The notes beneath the pieces are model-generated. The model was not told the origin of the DNA. It saw only the letters and a program-made list of their open reading frames with translations, and did not search any database. Source: PALSA-612 sp963776735 (GTDB taxonomy: Bacteria > Actinomycetota > Thermoleophilia > Gaiellales > Gaiellaceae). From it: a stretch of 64,000 nt of DNA. The position numbers were made by a program, and so were the translations under genes. The DNA lies in contig CAVZNV010000023.1 in assembly GCA_963776735.1 (NCBI GenBank), positions 1 to 64,000 of the forward strand, written 5' to 3'. Positions 50,271-58,170 of the stretch are shown in pieces (the first letter of the stretch is position 1; every line of letters starts with the position of its first letter).

Positions 50271-51398
50271 CTATTCGGGCACGGCGACGAGCACGTCCTC
50301 GAAGTACTCGCCGGCCCGGCGACCGGTACGGCGGTTCACGTGCCTCCGCAGCCGTCCGCGGAGCTTCAGCCCGGCCTGCGACAGGATCCCCGGATAGAGC
50401 TCGCGGCGGTCGTTGACGACGATCAGCAGCGGCGCGCCCGGGTGGAGCGCGTCTGCGGCACGGCGCAGTGTCGCGGCGATTCCGTCGCAGTAAGCCGCCA
50501 GCGACGCCTTGCTCGTCCCGCCGGCAGCAGCGCCGATCTCGTGCTCGCGCCGGTCGTCCAGGTCGAGTAGCTCGTAGGCGTAGCGGTGCTGCTCGTGGTA
50601 GTCGATCAGACCCGGATAGGGCGGCGAGGTGATGACCGCGTCGAAGCGGCCGTCCCAGTCGAGCTCGCGCGAGTCGCCGTGCCGGACGAGTGCCTCCCGA
50701 CCTCGGGCGCGCACGCGCGCGAACGCCTTGATCCGTGCCAGCGTGTCGAGCGCGTAGCGGCTGAGGAAGTGGGAGGCGTGGTCGACGGGCCGGCACTCGC
50801 GCCGGTGCTTGTGGCACCAGTACGGCTCGAGCTGCGGCGTCCGCGGGAAGTCGAGGTCGAAGTGTGTGGTCAGCCGGGCCGACCGCGCGGCGCGCGCGAG
50901 CACGACGCGCATGACGTCGGCGTGCTCGTACTCCTCGAGCAGCGTCCGCCAGCAGAGCAGGTCGGCGGCCGCCTGCGGAGCGAACCACTGTCCGACGTAA
51001 CCGTGTCCGAGGGACAGTCCCTCGGACGTGTCCGGACCGGACGCGATGCGCCGGACTGCGTCGCGCAGCTCCTTCTCGAGGACGAACTCGTTGTACCGAG
51101 CAGTCTTGACCCGCATGAGCAGGCAGTTGAACGCAGCCAGGTCGGCGCCGGCCGCGTCATGACCGGACTCGAGCGCCTGCACGAGCGTCGTCCCCGAGCC
51201 GGCGAACGGGTCGAGGGCGCTCCCGCCGGGCGCGACGTACCGGTCGAGCAGCACCTCGACGAGCTGCGGAATGAACTTGCCCAGGTACGGATGGAGCCGG
51301 TGAACGTGCTTTGTCCGCTCCCGCTCCGGTAGCTGCCCCTCCGACCACGACAGGTCGAGGTCGATCTTCGCGTAGAGCGCGCTTTGAGTGTGCGCCAT
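50271..51398 (-). CDS. DNA methyltransferase (amino-type)
   Basis: 375 residues from ATG 51398. Motif I DPFAGSGTTLVQALESGHD at about residues 63-81 (S-adenosylmethionine site) and motif IV TSPPYPGLIDYHEQ at about 260. The order, I first with about 190 residues to IV, resembles alpha-class methylases. The TSPPY form suggests N4-cytosine or N6-adenine methylation. No restriction enzyme is nearby, so it is an orphan here. A hairpin covering the ribosome site sits directly upstream. Confidence 0.82.
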   Translation of the reverse strand: MAHTQSALYAKIDLDLSWSEGQLPERERTKHVHRLHPYLGKFIPQLVEVLLDRYVAPGGSALDPFAGSGTTLVQALESGHDAAGADLAAFNCLLMRVKTARYNEFVLEKELRDAVRRIASGPDTSEGLSLGHGYVGQWFAPQAAADLLCWRTLLEEYEHADVMRVVLARAARSARLTTHFDLDFPRTPQLEPYWCHKHRRECRPVDHASHFLSRYALDTLARIKAFARVRARGREALVRHGDSRELDWDGRFDAVITSPPYPGLIDYHEQHRYAYELLDLDDRREHEIGAAAGGTSKASLAAYCDGIAATLRRAADALHPGAPLLIVVNDRRELYPGILSQAGLKLRGRLRRHVNRRTGRRAGEYFEDVLVAVPE

Positions 51399-51399
51399 A

Positions 51400-51432
51400 G
51401 TCCTCTCTCAGTTCGTCGAGACTGAAGAGGAC
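51400..51432 (-). promoter_or_regulatory. Hairpin sequestering the methyltransferase ribosome site
   Basis: GTCCTCT (51400-51406) pairs with AGAGGAC (51426-51432), and CAGT with ACTG inside. On the minus strand the AGAGGAC arm nearest the ATG is also the Shine-Dalgarno-like sequence, so folding would block translation. The rest of 51399-51596 shows no gene. Confidence 0.45.
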
Positions 51433-51596
51433 CCCTTCTTCGACTCGTGGCCGAAGGACCCTTCTAGGTCACGTCCTGGTCCGTTGCTTGACCGCGGCTC
51501 GGCGAGTCAAATCCGCAGTCAGATCCTCGGAGCGAGTGCCGGGCTCGGCCCGGTACTCGCACGCTCAGGACGCATGACCGACTAGGAAACGGGGCT

Positions 51597-51625
51597 CACG
51601 GGGGAAACCGGCCGTTTCCCCCGTG
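51597..51625 (-). terminator. Terminator after htpX
   Basis: CACGGGGGAAAC and GTTTCCCCCGTG form a perfect 12 bp stem with loop CGGCC. It lies 4 bases past the htpX stop. No T-tract follows, so the hairpin alone or Rho may be needed. Confidence 0.6.
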
Positions 51626-51628
51626 CTG

Positions 51629-52516
51629 TCAGCCGTAGTGCAGACCCTGCGCCGCGTCATACTCGCGCAGGCGGCGGATGCGCTCCTCGAGCGGCGGGTG
51701 CGTCGAGAACAGGTTCGCCATGCTCTGACCGCGGAACGGGTGGACGATGTAGAGCGAGGCCGTCGCCGGGTTCACGTTCAGCGGCGCGCCCGACTGCACG
51801 CCCCGCTCGAGCGTCTCGAGCGCGTCCGCGAGCGGCTTGCCGGTGCCAAGCAGGCGCGCGCCGGTGGAATCGGCGAGGAACTCGCGCTGTCTCGACACGG
51901 CCATCTGCAGGAGCGCGGCCGCGATCGGCGCGAGGATGATCGTGGCCAGCGCGCCGATGAACCCGAGCGGGCCGTCCTCGTCGTCCGAGAACCCGCCGAA
52001 CAGGAACGAGAACTGCAGGATGTTCGCGACGGCGGCGATCGCGCCGGCGATCATCGCGGCGACCGACGTGACGAGGATGTCGTGGTTCTTCACATGCGAG
52101 AGCTCGTGCGCGAGCACGCCGCGGATCTGGTCCTCGGGCAGGGAGCGCATCAGCCCTTCGGTCACGGCGACCGCGGAATGGCCGGCGTTGCGGCCGGTGG
52201 CGAAGGCGTTCGGCTGCTCGGACGGGACGATGTACACGCGCGGCATCGGTAGCTCGGCGCGCGCCGTCAGGTCGCGCAGGATCTTGTAGAGCTGCGGTGC
52301 CTCCTGCTCCGACACCGGCTTCGCGCGACTCGCCGTCAGCGCGATCCTGTCGGAGAACCAGTAGCCGGCCACGTTCATCAGCACGGCGAAGACAACGAAG
52401 ACGTAGAGGAACTTGCCGCCGAGCAGCGCGCCTATGCCGATCAGCAGCGCGGTCAGGGCGGCAACCAGGATCCACGTACGCAGCTGCGACGTGAACCTCG
52501 CCTCGGTGATGCTCAT
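51629..52516 (-). CDS. htpX: Membrane zinc protease HtpX
   Basis: 295 residues from ATG 52516. Two N-terminal helices (residues 13-50), the zinc site HELSH (137-141) and a second pair of helices followed by the EFLADSTGARL zinc-Glu motif. It degrades misfolded membrane proteins in envelope stress. Upstream 52517-52688 holds no gene. Confidence 0.95.
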   Translation of the reverse strand: MSITEARFTSQLRTWILVAALTALLIGIGALLGGKFLYVFVVFAVLMNVAGYWFSDRIALTASRAKPVSEQEAPQLYKILRDLTARAELPMPRVYIVPSEQPNAFATGRNAGHSAVAVTEGLMRSLPEDQIRGVLAHELSHVKNHDILVTSVAAMIAGAIAAVANILQFSFLFGGFSDDEDGPLGFIGALATIILAPIAAALLQMAVSRQREFLADSTGARLLGTGKPLADALETLERGVQSGAPLNVNPATASLYIVHPFRGQSMANLFSTHPPLEERIRRLREYDAAQGLHYG

Positions 52517-52688
52517 GTTGGGCACTCCTTTCGACTGAACGTCGGAAAGCAACGAACAGCCGAAGGTTTCTCCCGCCCCATGAGGCCGACGCGCCCGGGC
52601 AGATTGGGCCTGCCTTTCTGCCGTTCTGACGAGCCACGTCCGATCGGGGATAGTGCCCCTCGGCACCTTGAAGGGTACCGGAGAGGCT

Positions 52689-53018
52689 CTAGGCGAACGC
52701 GTCGCGGATGCGCTCGAGGCGGCCGTCCCGCACGGCGACGACGTCGAACGTCGCCTCGAGGCGCGCAAGCTCGGGATGTTGCGCGAGCCACGACTCGGCA
52801 GCGCGACGCAACCGCCGCTGCTTCTCCGGACCGACCATCTCCAGCGGATCGCCGCGCCCCGGACCGCCTTTCGACTTCACCTCGCAGAACACGATCCGGT
52901 TGCCGCGGCGCGCGATCACGTCCAGCTCGTTCCCGCCCGCCCACACGTTTGTCCCGAGGATCCGATAGCCGCGGAGGCGGTAGTGCCGGACTGCCTGACG
53001 CTCCGCGTCGTTCCTCAC
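52689..53018 (-). CDS. yraN: YraN/UPF0102 endonuclease-fold protein
   Basis: 109 residues from GTG 53018, overlapping the rnhB stop (GTGA). Holliday-junction-resolvase-like core: ERQAVRHYRLRGYRILGTN, VIARRGNRIVFCEVKSK and PEKQRRLRRAAESWL. Nuclease residues Glu and Lys (EVKSK) are present. The family almost always neighbours rnhB, comM or dprA, as here. Confidence 0.93.
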   Translation of the reverse strand: MRNDAERQAVRHYRLRGYRILGTNVWAGGNELDVIARRGNRIVFCEVKSKGGPGRGDPLEMVGPEKQRRLRRAAESWLAQHPELARLEATFDVVAVRDGRLERIRDAFA

Positions 53019-53621
53019 ACCGCGTAGCAGAGCGCCTGGAACGAGCGGCGGTGCACCTCGGACGGCCCGTGCTGGCGGACGCGCGACGAGTGCTCGGGCG
53101 TGATGTAACCGACGTGCGAGGCGAAGCCGTACGCCGGGTAGAGGCTGTCCATCCGGTGCATCAGCCGGTCGCGGACGACCTTGGCGACAATCGAGGCGGC
53201 GGCGATCGCGGCACTGCGCTCGTCGCCGTCGACGACGGCCGTGTGTTCCGGCGCCTCGGGGCCGAGCCGGAAGCCGTCGACGAGGCAGACTTCGCCGGGC
53301 GGCGTCAGCGCGCGGAGGCAGCCGCGCAGGCCGCGGAGGTTGCAGACGTGAAGCCCGTTGCGGTCGATGCACGCCGGCGAGAACGCGTGCACCGAGAATC
53401 TGCTCGGCGCAGCCGACGACGGCGTGGAACAGCTCCTCGCGCTGTGCGTGCGTGAGCTGCTTCGAGTCGTTCAGCAGCGCGAGCGGGCGAACCTTCGAGC
53501 CGCGCAGCGCGTCGTAGTCGAGCAGGACGCCGGCGACGAGCAGAGGGCCGGCGAGCGATCCGCGGCCGGCTTCGTCGGCGCCGACGACGTAGCGCGCGCC
53601 GATGCTGCGGTCGAAGCTAAG
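53015..53621 (-). pseudogene. rnhB: Ribonuclease HII, frameshifted
   Basis: N-terminal catalytic part (GARYVVGADEAGRGSLAGPL, then LLNDSKQLTHAQREELF) reads in one frame up to about 53400, and the remainder (HAFSPACIDRNGLHVCN, AAIAAASIVAKVVRDRLMHR) is in another. One extra base or two missing ones at about 53398-53402 would rejoin the protein. The start is also unclear: no ATG, GTG or TTG precedes GARYVVG after the rplS stop. It removes ribonucleotides from DNA. An assembly indel is as likely as true decay. Confidence 0.82.
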
Positions 53622-54156
53622 AAGTCTCTTCCCCGTCCGCCTCGGCGGCGACGGGTGCTTCCTCGGGCTCTGCGTCGGGCTCTGGCTCGACGTCGGCGGC
53701 GGCTTCGGGTTGCTCTGCGACGGGCTCTTCGACGACCTCTGCCTCTGCCGCGGGAGCTTCTTCGGGAGCTTCCTCGGCTGCCTCGTCGACATCGGCCGAG
53801 ACTACCTTCCCCCCGTACTGCTTGGCCCTCACGCGCGCCTTCTTTCCCACTTTTTCCCGCAAGTAGTAGAGCTTTGCGCGGGAGACGTCGCCGATCTGGA
53901 CGACTTCGATCTTCTCGATCTTCGGCGAGTGGAGCGGGAACGTCCTCTCGACGCCGACGCCGAACGATTGCTTGCGGACGGTGAACGTCTCGCGGACGCC
54001 GGCGCCCTGGCGCTTGATGACGATGCCCTCGAAGACCTGGACGCGCGAGCGCGAGCCCTCGATCACGCGGAAGTGCACGCGCACGGTGTCGCCGGCCTTG
54101 AACCGCGGCAGACCTTTGCGCAGCTGGCGCTTCTCGATCGTCTCGATAGCTGTCAT
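53617..54156 (-). CDS. rplS: Ribosomal protein L19 with long acidic tail
   Basis: 179 residues. The first 115 are standard L19 (MTAIETIEKRQLRKGLPRF, VFEGIVIKRQGAGVRETFTV, SRAKLYYLREKVGKKARVR). The last 60 are an Ala/Glu/Pro tail (EEAPEEAPAAEAEVVEEPVA and similar) not found in standard L19. It sits at the 30S-50S interface of the ribosome. The tail is of unknown function. Confidence 0.96.
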   Translation of the reverse strand: MTAIETIEKRQLRKGLPRFKAGDTVRVHFRVIEGSRSRVQVFEGIVIKRQGAGVRETFTVRKQSFGVGVERTFPLHSPKIEKIEVVQIGDVSRAKLYYLREKVGKKARVRAKQYGGKVVSADVDEAAEEAPEEAPAAEAEVVEEPVAEQPEAAADVEPEPDAEPEEAPVAAEADGEETS

Positions 54157-54195
54157 AGCGAGAGAGCGGCCCCACGACGGGGCCGACGATTCATG

Positions 54196-55182
54196 CTAGC
54201 GGAAGCCGATTCGATTAGGTGGCCAGTAGACGAAGAAGACCGTGCCGATCAGGTTGCCGCGCGGGACCGTGCCCCAGTCGCGGGAGTCGCACGACGACGG
54301 ACGGTTGTCGCCCATGAAGAAGTACTGGCCCTTCGGAATCGGCCCCCACTTCATGTTGAAGTGCTGCGTGTCCCCCAGACGGACAGTCTTCGAGATGTAC
54401 GGCTCGTTGAGGCGCTTCCCGTTGATGTAGATGTAGCCCTGGCCGTCTTCGTGGATCGTTTCGCCCGGGAGCCCGATCAGCCGCTTGACGAACGTTCCGC
54501 CTTCGCCGCATTTCGCGGCCGCCGCGGGCGGCGTATTGAAGACGATGATGTCCTTGCGCGAGGGGCTCGAGAAGTCGAGGCAGATGCGGCACGCGAGGAC
54601 CCGGTCGGAGAAGTGCGCCAGGCAGCCCGGGCCGGGATGCGCGCAGTGAAGCGTGGGCTCCATTGACGACGACGGGATCCGGTACGGGTTGACGATCCAC
54701 TGCTTGAGCGCGAGGACGATCAGGATCGCGCCGATGATCGTCACTGCCCAGTCGATCGCGATGCGCCACGGGCGCGGGAGGTTGCGGGTCATGCGGTCGA
54801 CCGGGTTCCGCGACGTCCGCGCCGCGCCGGTCGGGGTGTACGCGGACTCCTCGCTCAGGCGCGCGCGGTCGTAGGCAGCCCGTCGCGTGGGGTCGGAGAG
54901 CAGGCGGTAGGCAGCCTGGATCCGGGCCAGGCGCTCCTCGCGCGCGGGGTCGGTGCCGAGCCAGAGATCGGGCGCCTGCGAGTACCGGCCGTACGCCTCG
55001 CGAATCTCTTCGTCCGACGCGTTCGGCGAGACGCCGAGGATCTCGTACGGATCGGCCGAGCCGGCGGCAGCGCTCGGACCGTCGGGCGGCGGTGACGGAG
55101 CCTGGCTCTCGGGTGACGGATCGGGTGGCGTCTCCGGCGGAGTGTCCGGCGGCGTCTCCGGCGGGTCCTGTCCGTAGCTCAA
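54196..55182 (-). CDS. lepB: Signal peptidase I with N-terminal J-like domain
   Basis: 328 residues. Residues 1-42 are Pro-rich and disordered. Residues about 44-107 form a J-like domain (DPYEILGVSPNASDEEIREA, then AAYRLLSDPTRRAAYDR). A membrane helix (WAVTIIGAILIVLALKQWIV) and a type I signal peptidase follow, with catalytic Ser in PSSSMEPTL and Lys in FVKRLIGLPGE, ending GDNRPSSCDSRDWGTV. The J-domain HPD is replaced by APD, so DnaK stimulation may be lost. It cleaves signal peptides outside the membrane. Confidence 0.9.
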   Translation of the reverse strand: MSYGQDPPETPPDTPPETPPDPSPESQAPSPPPDGPSAAAGSADPYEILGVSPNASDEEIREAYGRYSQAPDLWLGTDPAREERLARIQAAYRLLSDPTRRAAYDRARLSEESAYTPTGAARTSRNPVDRMTRNLPRPWRIAIDWAVTIIGAILIVLALKQWIVNPYRIPSSSMEPTLHCAHPGPGCLAHFSDRVLACRICLDFSSPSRKDIIVFNTPPAAAAKCGEGGTFVKRLIGLPGETIHEDGQGYIYINGKRLNEPYISKTVRLGDTQHFNMKWGPIPKGQYFFMGDNRPSSCDSRDWGTVPRGNLIGTVFFVYWPPNRIGFR

Positions 55183-55838
55183 GGCGTGCTCCGAAGCCGG
55201 CTCTGGTCACGGCGCCACACGTCGATCCGCTCGTGGTGGCCCGAGAGCAGAACCTCCGGCACGTGCCAGCCGCGGAAGTCGGCCGGCCGCGTGTAGTGCG
55301 GGTACTCGAGCCCGCCTTCGAGCTCGGCAGAGAAGCTCTCGATCCGCGTCGACTCCTCGCTCCCGGTCGCCCCCGGCAGCAGCCGGGCAACCGCGTCGAC
55401 GACGACCATCGCCGCCAGCTCGCCGCCCGAGAGCACGTAGGGGCCGATCGAGATCGCGCCCGAGCAGAGGTGGACGAGAATCCGCTCGTCGAACCCCTCG
55501 TATCGCGCAGACAGGAGCGTCAGGCGCTCCTCTCCGGCGAGCTCCTCGACCACCTGCTGGTCGAGCGGGCGGCCCTGGGGAGTCAGCGCGACGACCCGGT
55601 GGGAAGGAGCGCCGCCGTAGACCGCGTCGAGAGCAGCCGCCGCAACGTCGACCCGGAGCACCATCCCGGCCCCGCCGCCGTACGGCTCGTCGTCGACCTG
55701 CCCTGCGCGCAGCGGCGAGAAGTCGCGGTAGTTGAGGAGCCGCAGCTCGAGCTCGTCGCCGAGAACGGCTGCGAGCGGCCGCTGCTCGGTGAGCCAGGCG
55801 AAGGCGTGAGGAACCAGCGTGAAGACGTCGAGCTGCAT
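55179..55838 (-). CDS. trmD: tRNA (guanine-37-N1) methyltransferase
   Basis: 219 residues from ATG 55838. SPOUT knot with EPYGGGAGMVLRVD, SARYEGFDERILVHL and YVLSGGELAAMVVVDAVAR. It methylates G37 beside the anticodon to prevent frameshifting. In the usual rimM-trmD-rplS cluster. The end overlaps lepB (4 bp). Confidence 0.96.
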   Translation of the reverse strand: MQLDVFTLVPHAFAWLTEQRPLAAVLGDELELRLLNYRDFSPLRAGQVDDEPYGGGAGMVLRVDVAAAALDAVYGGAPSHRVVALTPQGRPLDQQVVEELAGEERLTLLSARYEGFDERILVHLCSGAISIGPYVLSGGELAAMVVVDAVARLLPGATGSEESTRIESFSAELEGGLEYPHYTRPADFRGWHVPEVLLSGHHERIDVWRRDQSRLRSTP

Positions 55839-55845
55839 GCCTAGA

Positions 55846-56338
55846 TCAGTGAGGGTAGTCGGGATCGACGAAACCGGGCGCGACAACGATTCTGCCTGCG
55901 TCGAGGTCGACCTCGAGGATGCAGTCCTCGTGCATCGGAAGGAGAAGGCCGGATTCGAGCTCCAGCACGTCGTTCGCGACGCTCGGCGTCGACGTCGCGA
56001 ACTCGTCCGAGCGACCGCCCGCCCTCCTCCTCGACGGCGAGGCCGACGAGCTGGAAGACGTAGAAGGCGTCAGACTCCGCAGGCGGCAGCGCCGAGACGG
56101 GAACGGCCAGCTCGACACCACGCTCGACCGGGCGGTCGAGCCGGATCACCACGCGGCCGCCGGCACGCTTGGACGCGACGACCCGGGCCGGCTCGCCGCC
56201 GACGAGCAGCTCGGCACCGGCCTGGAAGCGTGTCGGGTCGTCGCTCGGCCTCTCGACGACGAACGACCCGTCGAGCCCGTGCGGCTTGCCCACGCGGCCG
56301 ATCCGGACGGTGCGCTCGGTCGTCGCGCTACTCGGCAA
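55846..56338 (-). pseudogene. rimM: 16S rRNA processing protein RimM, frameshifted
   Basis: Start TTG 56338. The first domain (VRIGRVGKPHGLDGSFVVER) and the first part of the PRC-barrel (FYVFQLVGLAVEEEGGRSLG) are in one frame. The rest (VANDVLELESGLLLPMHEDC, then GRIVVAPGFVDPDYPH) is in another, with the switch near 55985. A one-base indel would restore a normal RimM of about 165 residues. RimM helps assemble the 30S head. Confidence 0.85.
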
Positions 56339-56567
56339 TCTCGAGCAGGACACGGCGGTCGGATCGTGCCCCCGCCGCTCGGGCGAGCGTGCGGAGCGAC
56401 TGCACCATCCGGCCGCGCCTGCCGATCACCTTGCCCCGGTCCTGCTCCGCGACGTGGAGCCGCAGGATCAGGTCACCGCCCTCCTCGACCTCCTCGACCC
56501 TGACGGCGTCGGGCTCGTCGACGATCTTCTTCGCCAGGAAGCCGACGAGATCTGCGGGGACGGACAC
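56328..56567 (-). CDS. khpA: KH-domain RNA-binding protein
   Basis: 79 residues with one KH domain ending in the GKVIGRRGRMVQSLRTLARA GxxG loop. Family KhpA, usually between rpsP and rimM, as here. It binds RNA and, with KhpB in Gram-positives, helps control cell length. Overlaps the rimM start by 11 bp. Confidence 0.94.
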   Translation of the reverse strand: MSVPADLVGFLAKKIVDEPDAVRVEEVEEGGDLILRLHVAEQDRGKVIGRRGRMVQSLRTLARAAGARSDRRVLLEIAE

Positions 56568-56570
56568 GAG

Positions 56571-56813
56571 CTAGCCCAGATTCCTGGCTTTGAGCAGGCG
56601 CGCAACCGGGTCCGACGGCTGAGCGCCCTTCGAGAGCCAGTCCTTGACCTTGGCCTCGTCGAACTCGATCAGCGAGGGCTCGTGCTGCGGGTTGTAACGC
56701 CCGACGATGTCGATGAACCTGCCGTCGCGCGGCGAGCGCGAGTCGGCGACCACGACGCGGTAGATCGGGTTCTTCTTCGAACCGACCCGCGTCAACCTCA
56801 TACGTACTGCCAT
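56571..56813 (-). CDS. rpsP: Ribosomal protein S16
   Basis: 80 residues, starting MAVRMRLTRVGSKKNPIYRV and containing VVADSRSPRDGRFIDIVGRY, as in all S16 proteins. It supports 16S folding in the small subunit. Stop lies 3 bp before the KH gene. Confidence 0.97.
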   Translation of the reverse strand: MAVRMRLTRVGSKKNPIYRVVVADSRSPRDGRFIDIVGRYNPQHEPSLIEFDEAKVKDWLSKGAQPSDPVARLLKARNLG

Positions 56814-56831
56814 ACCTCTCCTCTCTCCGTA

Positions 56832-58149
56832 CTAGCGGCCCATGCCGGGAAGCACGGGCATCTTGCCTTTCGAGAACTGCTTCATCATGCGCTGCATCTG
56901 CTTGCGGGCGGCGAGCAGCTGGTTCACCTGCTGCACGGTCGTCCCGCTTCCTCTGGCAATCCGCTGGCGGCGCGAGCCGTCGATCACGTGCGGGAGCCTG
57001 CGCTCGCGCGGCGTCATCGAGAGGATGATCGCCTCGACGCGCTTCAGCTCCTGCTCGTCGACGTCGACGTCCTTCATCTGCTTGCCCATGCCCGGAATCA
57101 TCGAGACCACGCTCTTGAACGAGCCCATTCGCCGCATCATCCGGTAGCTCGCCAGGAAGTCGTCGAAGTTGAGCTCGCCGGCCATCAGGCGCGCTTCCAT
57201 GTCCTTCTGCTCGTCCTCGCTGGCGGCGGCCTCGGCTTTCTCGATCAGCGTCAGCACGTCGCCCATGCCGAGGATGCGCGAGGCCATGCGGTCCGGATGG
57301 AAGACCTCGAGCTGGTCGAGCTTCTCGCCGACCGACGCGAACTTGATCGGCTTCCCGGTCACGGCTTTTACGGATAGCGCCGCGCCGCCGCGCGCGTCAC
57401 CGTCGAGCTTGGTCAGGACGACGCCGTCGAACGCGATCCGGTCGTGGAACGCCTCGGCGACCTCGACCGCCTGCTGGCCGGTCATCGCGTCGAGCACGAG
57501 CAGCACGTCGTGTGGGCGGATCTTCTTGTGGATCTGCTCGAGCTCGTCCATCAGCTCCTCGTCGACCTGTAGCCGGCCCGCGGTGTCGACGATGACCGCG
57601 TCGAATCCCTGCGAGCGGGCCTGCTCGACGCCTCGTATGGCTGCGTCGACCGCGTTCTCGCGCTCGGAGCTCGCGACCGGGATCTCGGATCTGCTTCCCG
57701 AGCTGCTCGAGTTGCGTGATCGCAGCCGGACGCTGGAGATCGGCCGCCACGAGCAGCGGTTTCTTCTTCTCCTTGCGGAGCATCAGCGCGAGCTTGGCGG
57801 CGGCCGTGGTCTTGCCGGAGCCCTGGAGCCCGGCGAGGAGGATCACGGTCGGAGGCCGGGACGCGAACGCGAGCCGCGAGTCGCTCGAGCCCATGATCCG
57901 CGCCAGCTCGTCGTGGACGATGCGGACGACTTCCTGGCCCGGCGTCAGGCTCTTCGTGACCTCGGCGCCGAGCGCGCGCTCCCTGACGGCGGCCGTGAAC
58001 TCCTTGACCACGGCGAGGTTGACGTCGGCCTCGAGCAGCGCGAGCCGGATCTCGCGGAGAGCTTTCGAGATCGTCTCCTCGTCCAGCTTCCCGCGCGAGC
58101 GGAGGCCGCCGAGGATCGACTGCAGCTTGTCGCCGAGGGCGTCGAACAT
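56832..58149 (-). CDS. ffh: Signal recognition particle protein Ffh, with a frameshift
   Basis: The N and G domains begin MFDALGDKLQSILGGLRSRG and carry Walker A LLAGLQGSGKTTAAAKLAL. At about 57687 the frame changes after TQLEQLGKQI. The continuation SEREN AVDAAIRGVEQARSQ, then DAVIVDTAGRLQVDEELMDE and the methionine-rich M domain (MKDVDVDEQELKR, QMQRMMKQFSKGKM) is in another frame. One surplus base (G run at 57687-57688) explains it. Ffh guides membrane proteins to FtsY and is essential in nearly all bacteria, so a sequencing indel is the simplest reading. Confidence 0.93.
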
Positions 58150-58170
58150 CGCGGAACAGCGTACCGAGGT

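Noticed and set aside
51388..51585. 65-codon plus-strand frame between the methyltransferase and htpX
   Set aside because: It overlaps the hairpin and the methyltransferase start, has no ribosome site, and has no protein-like features.
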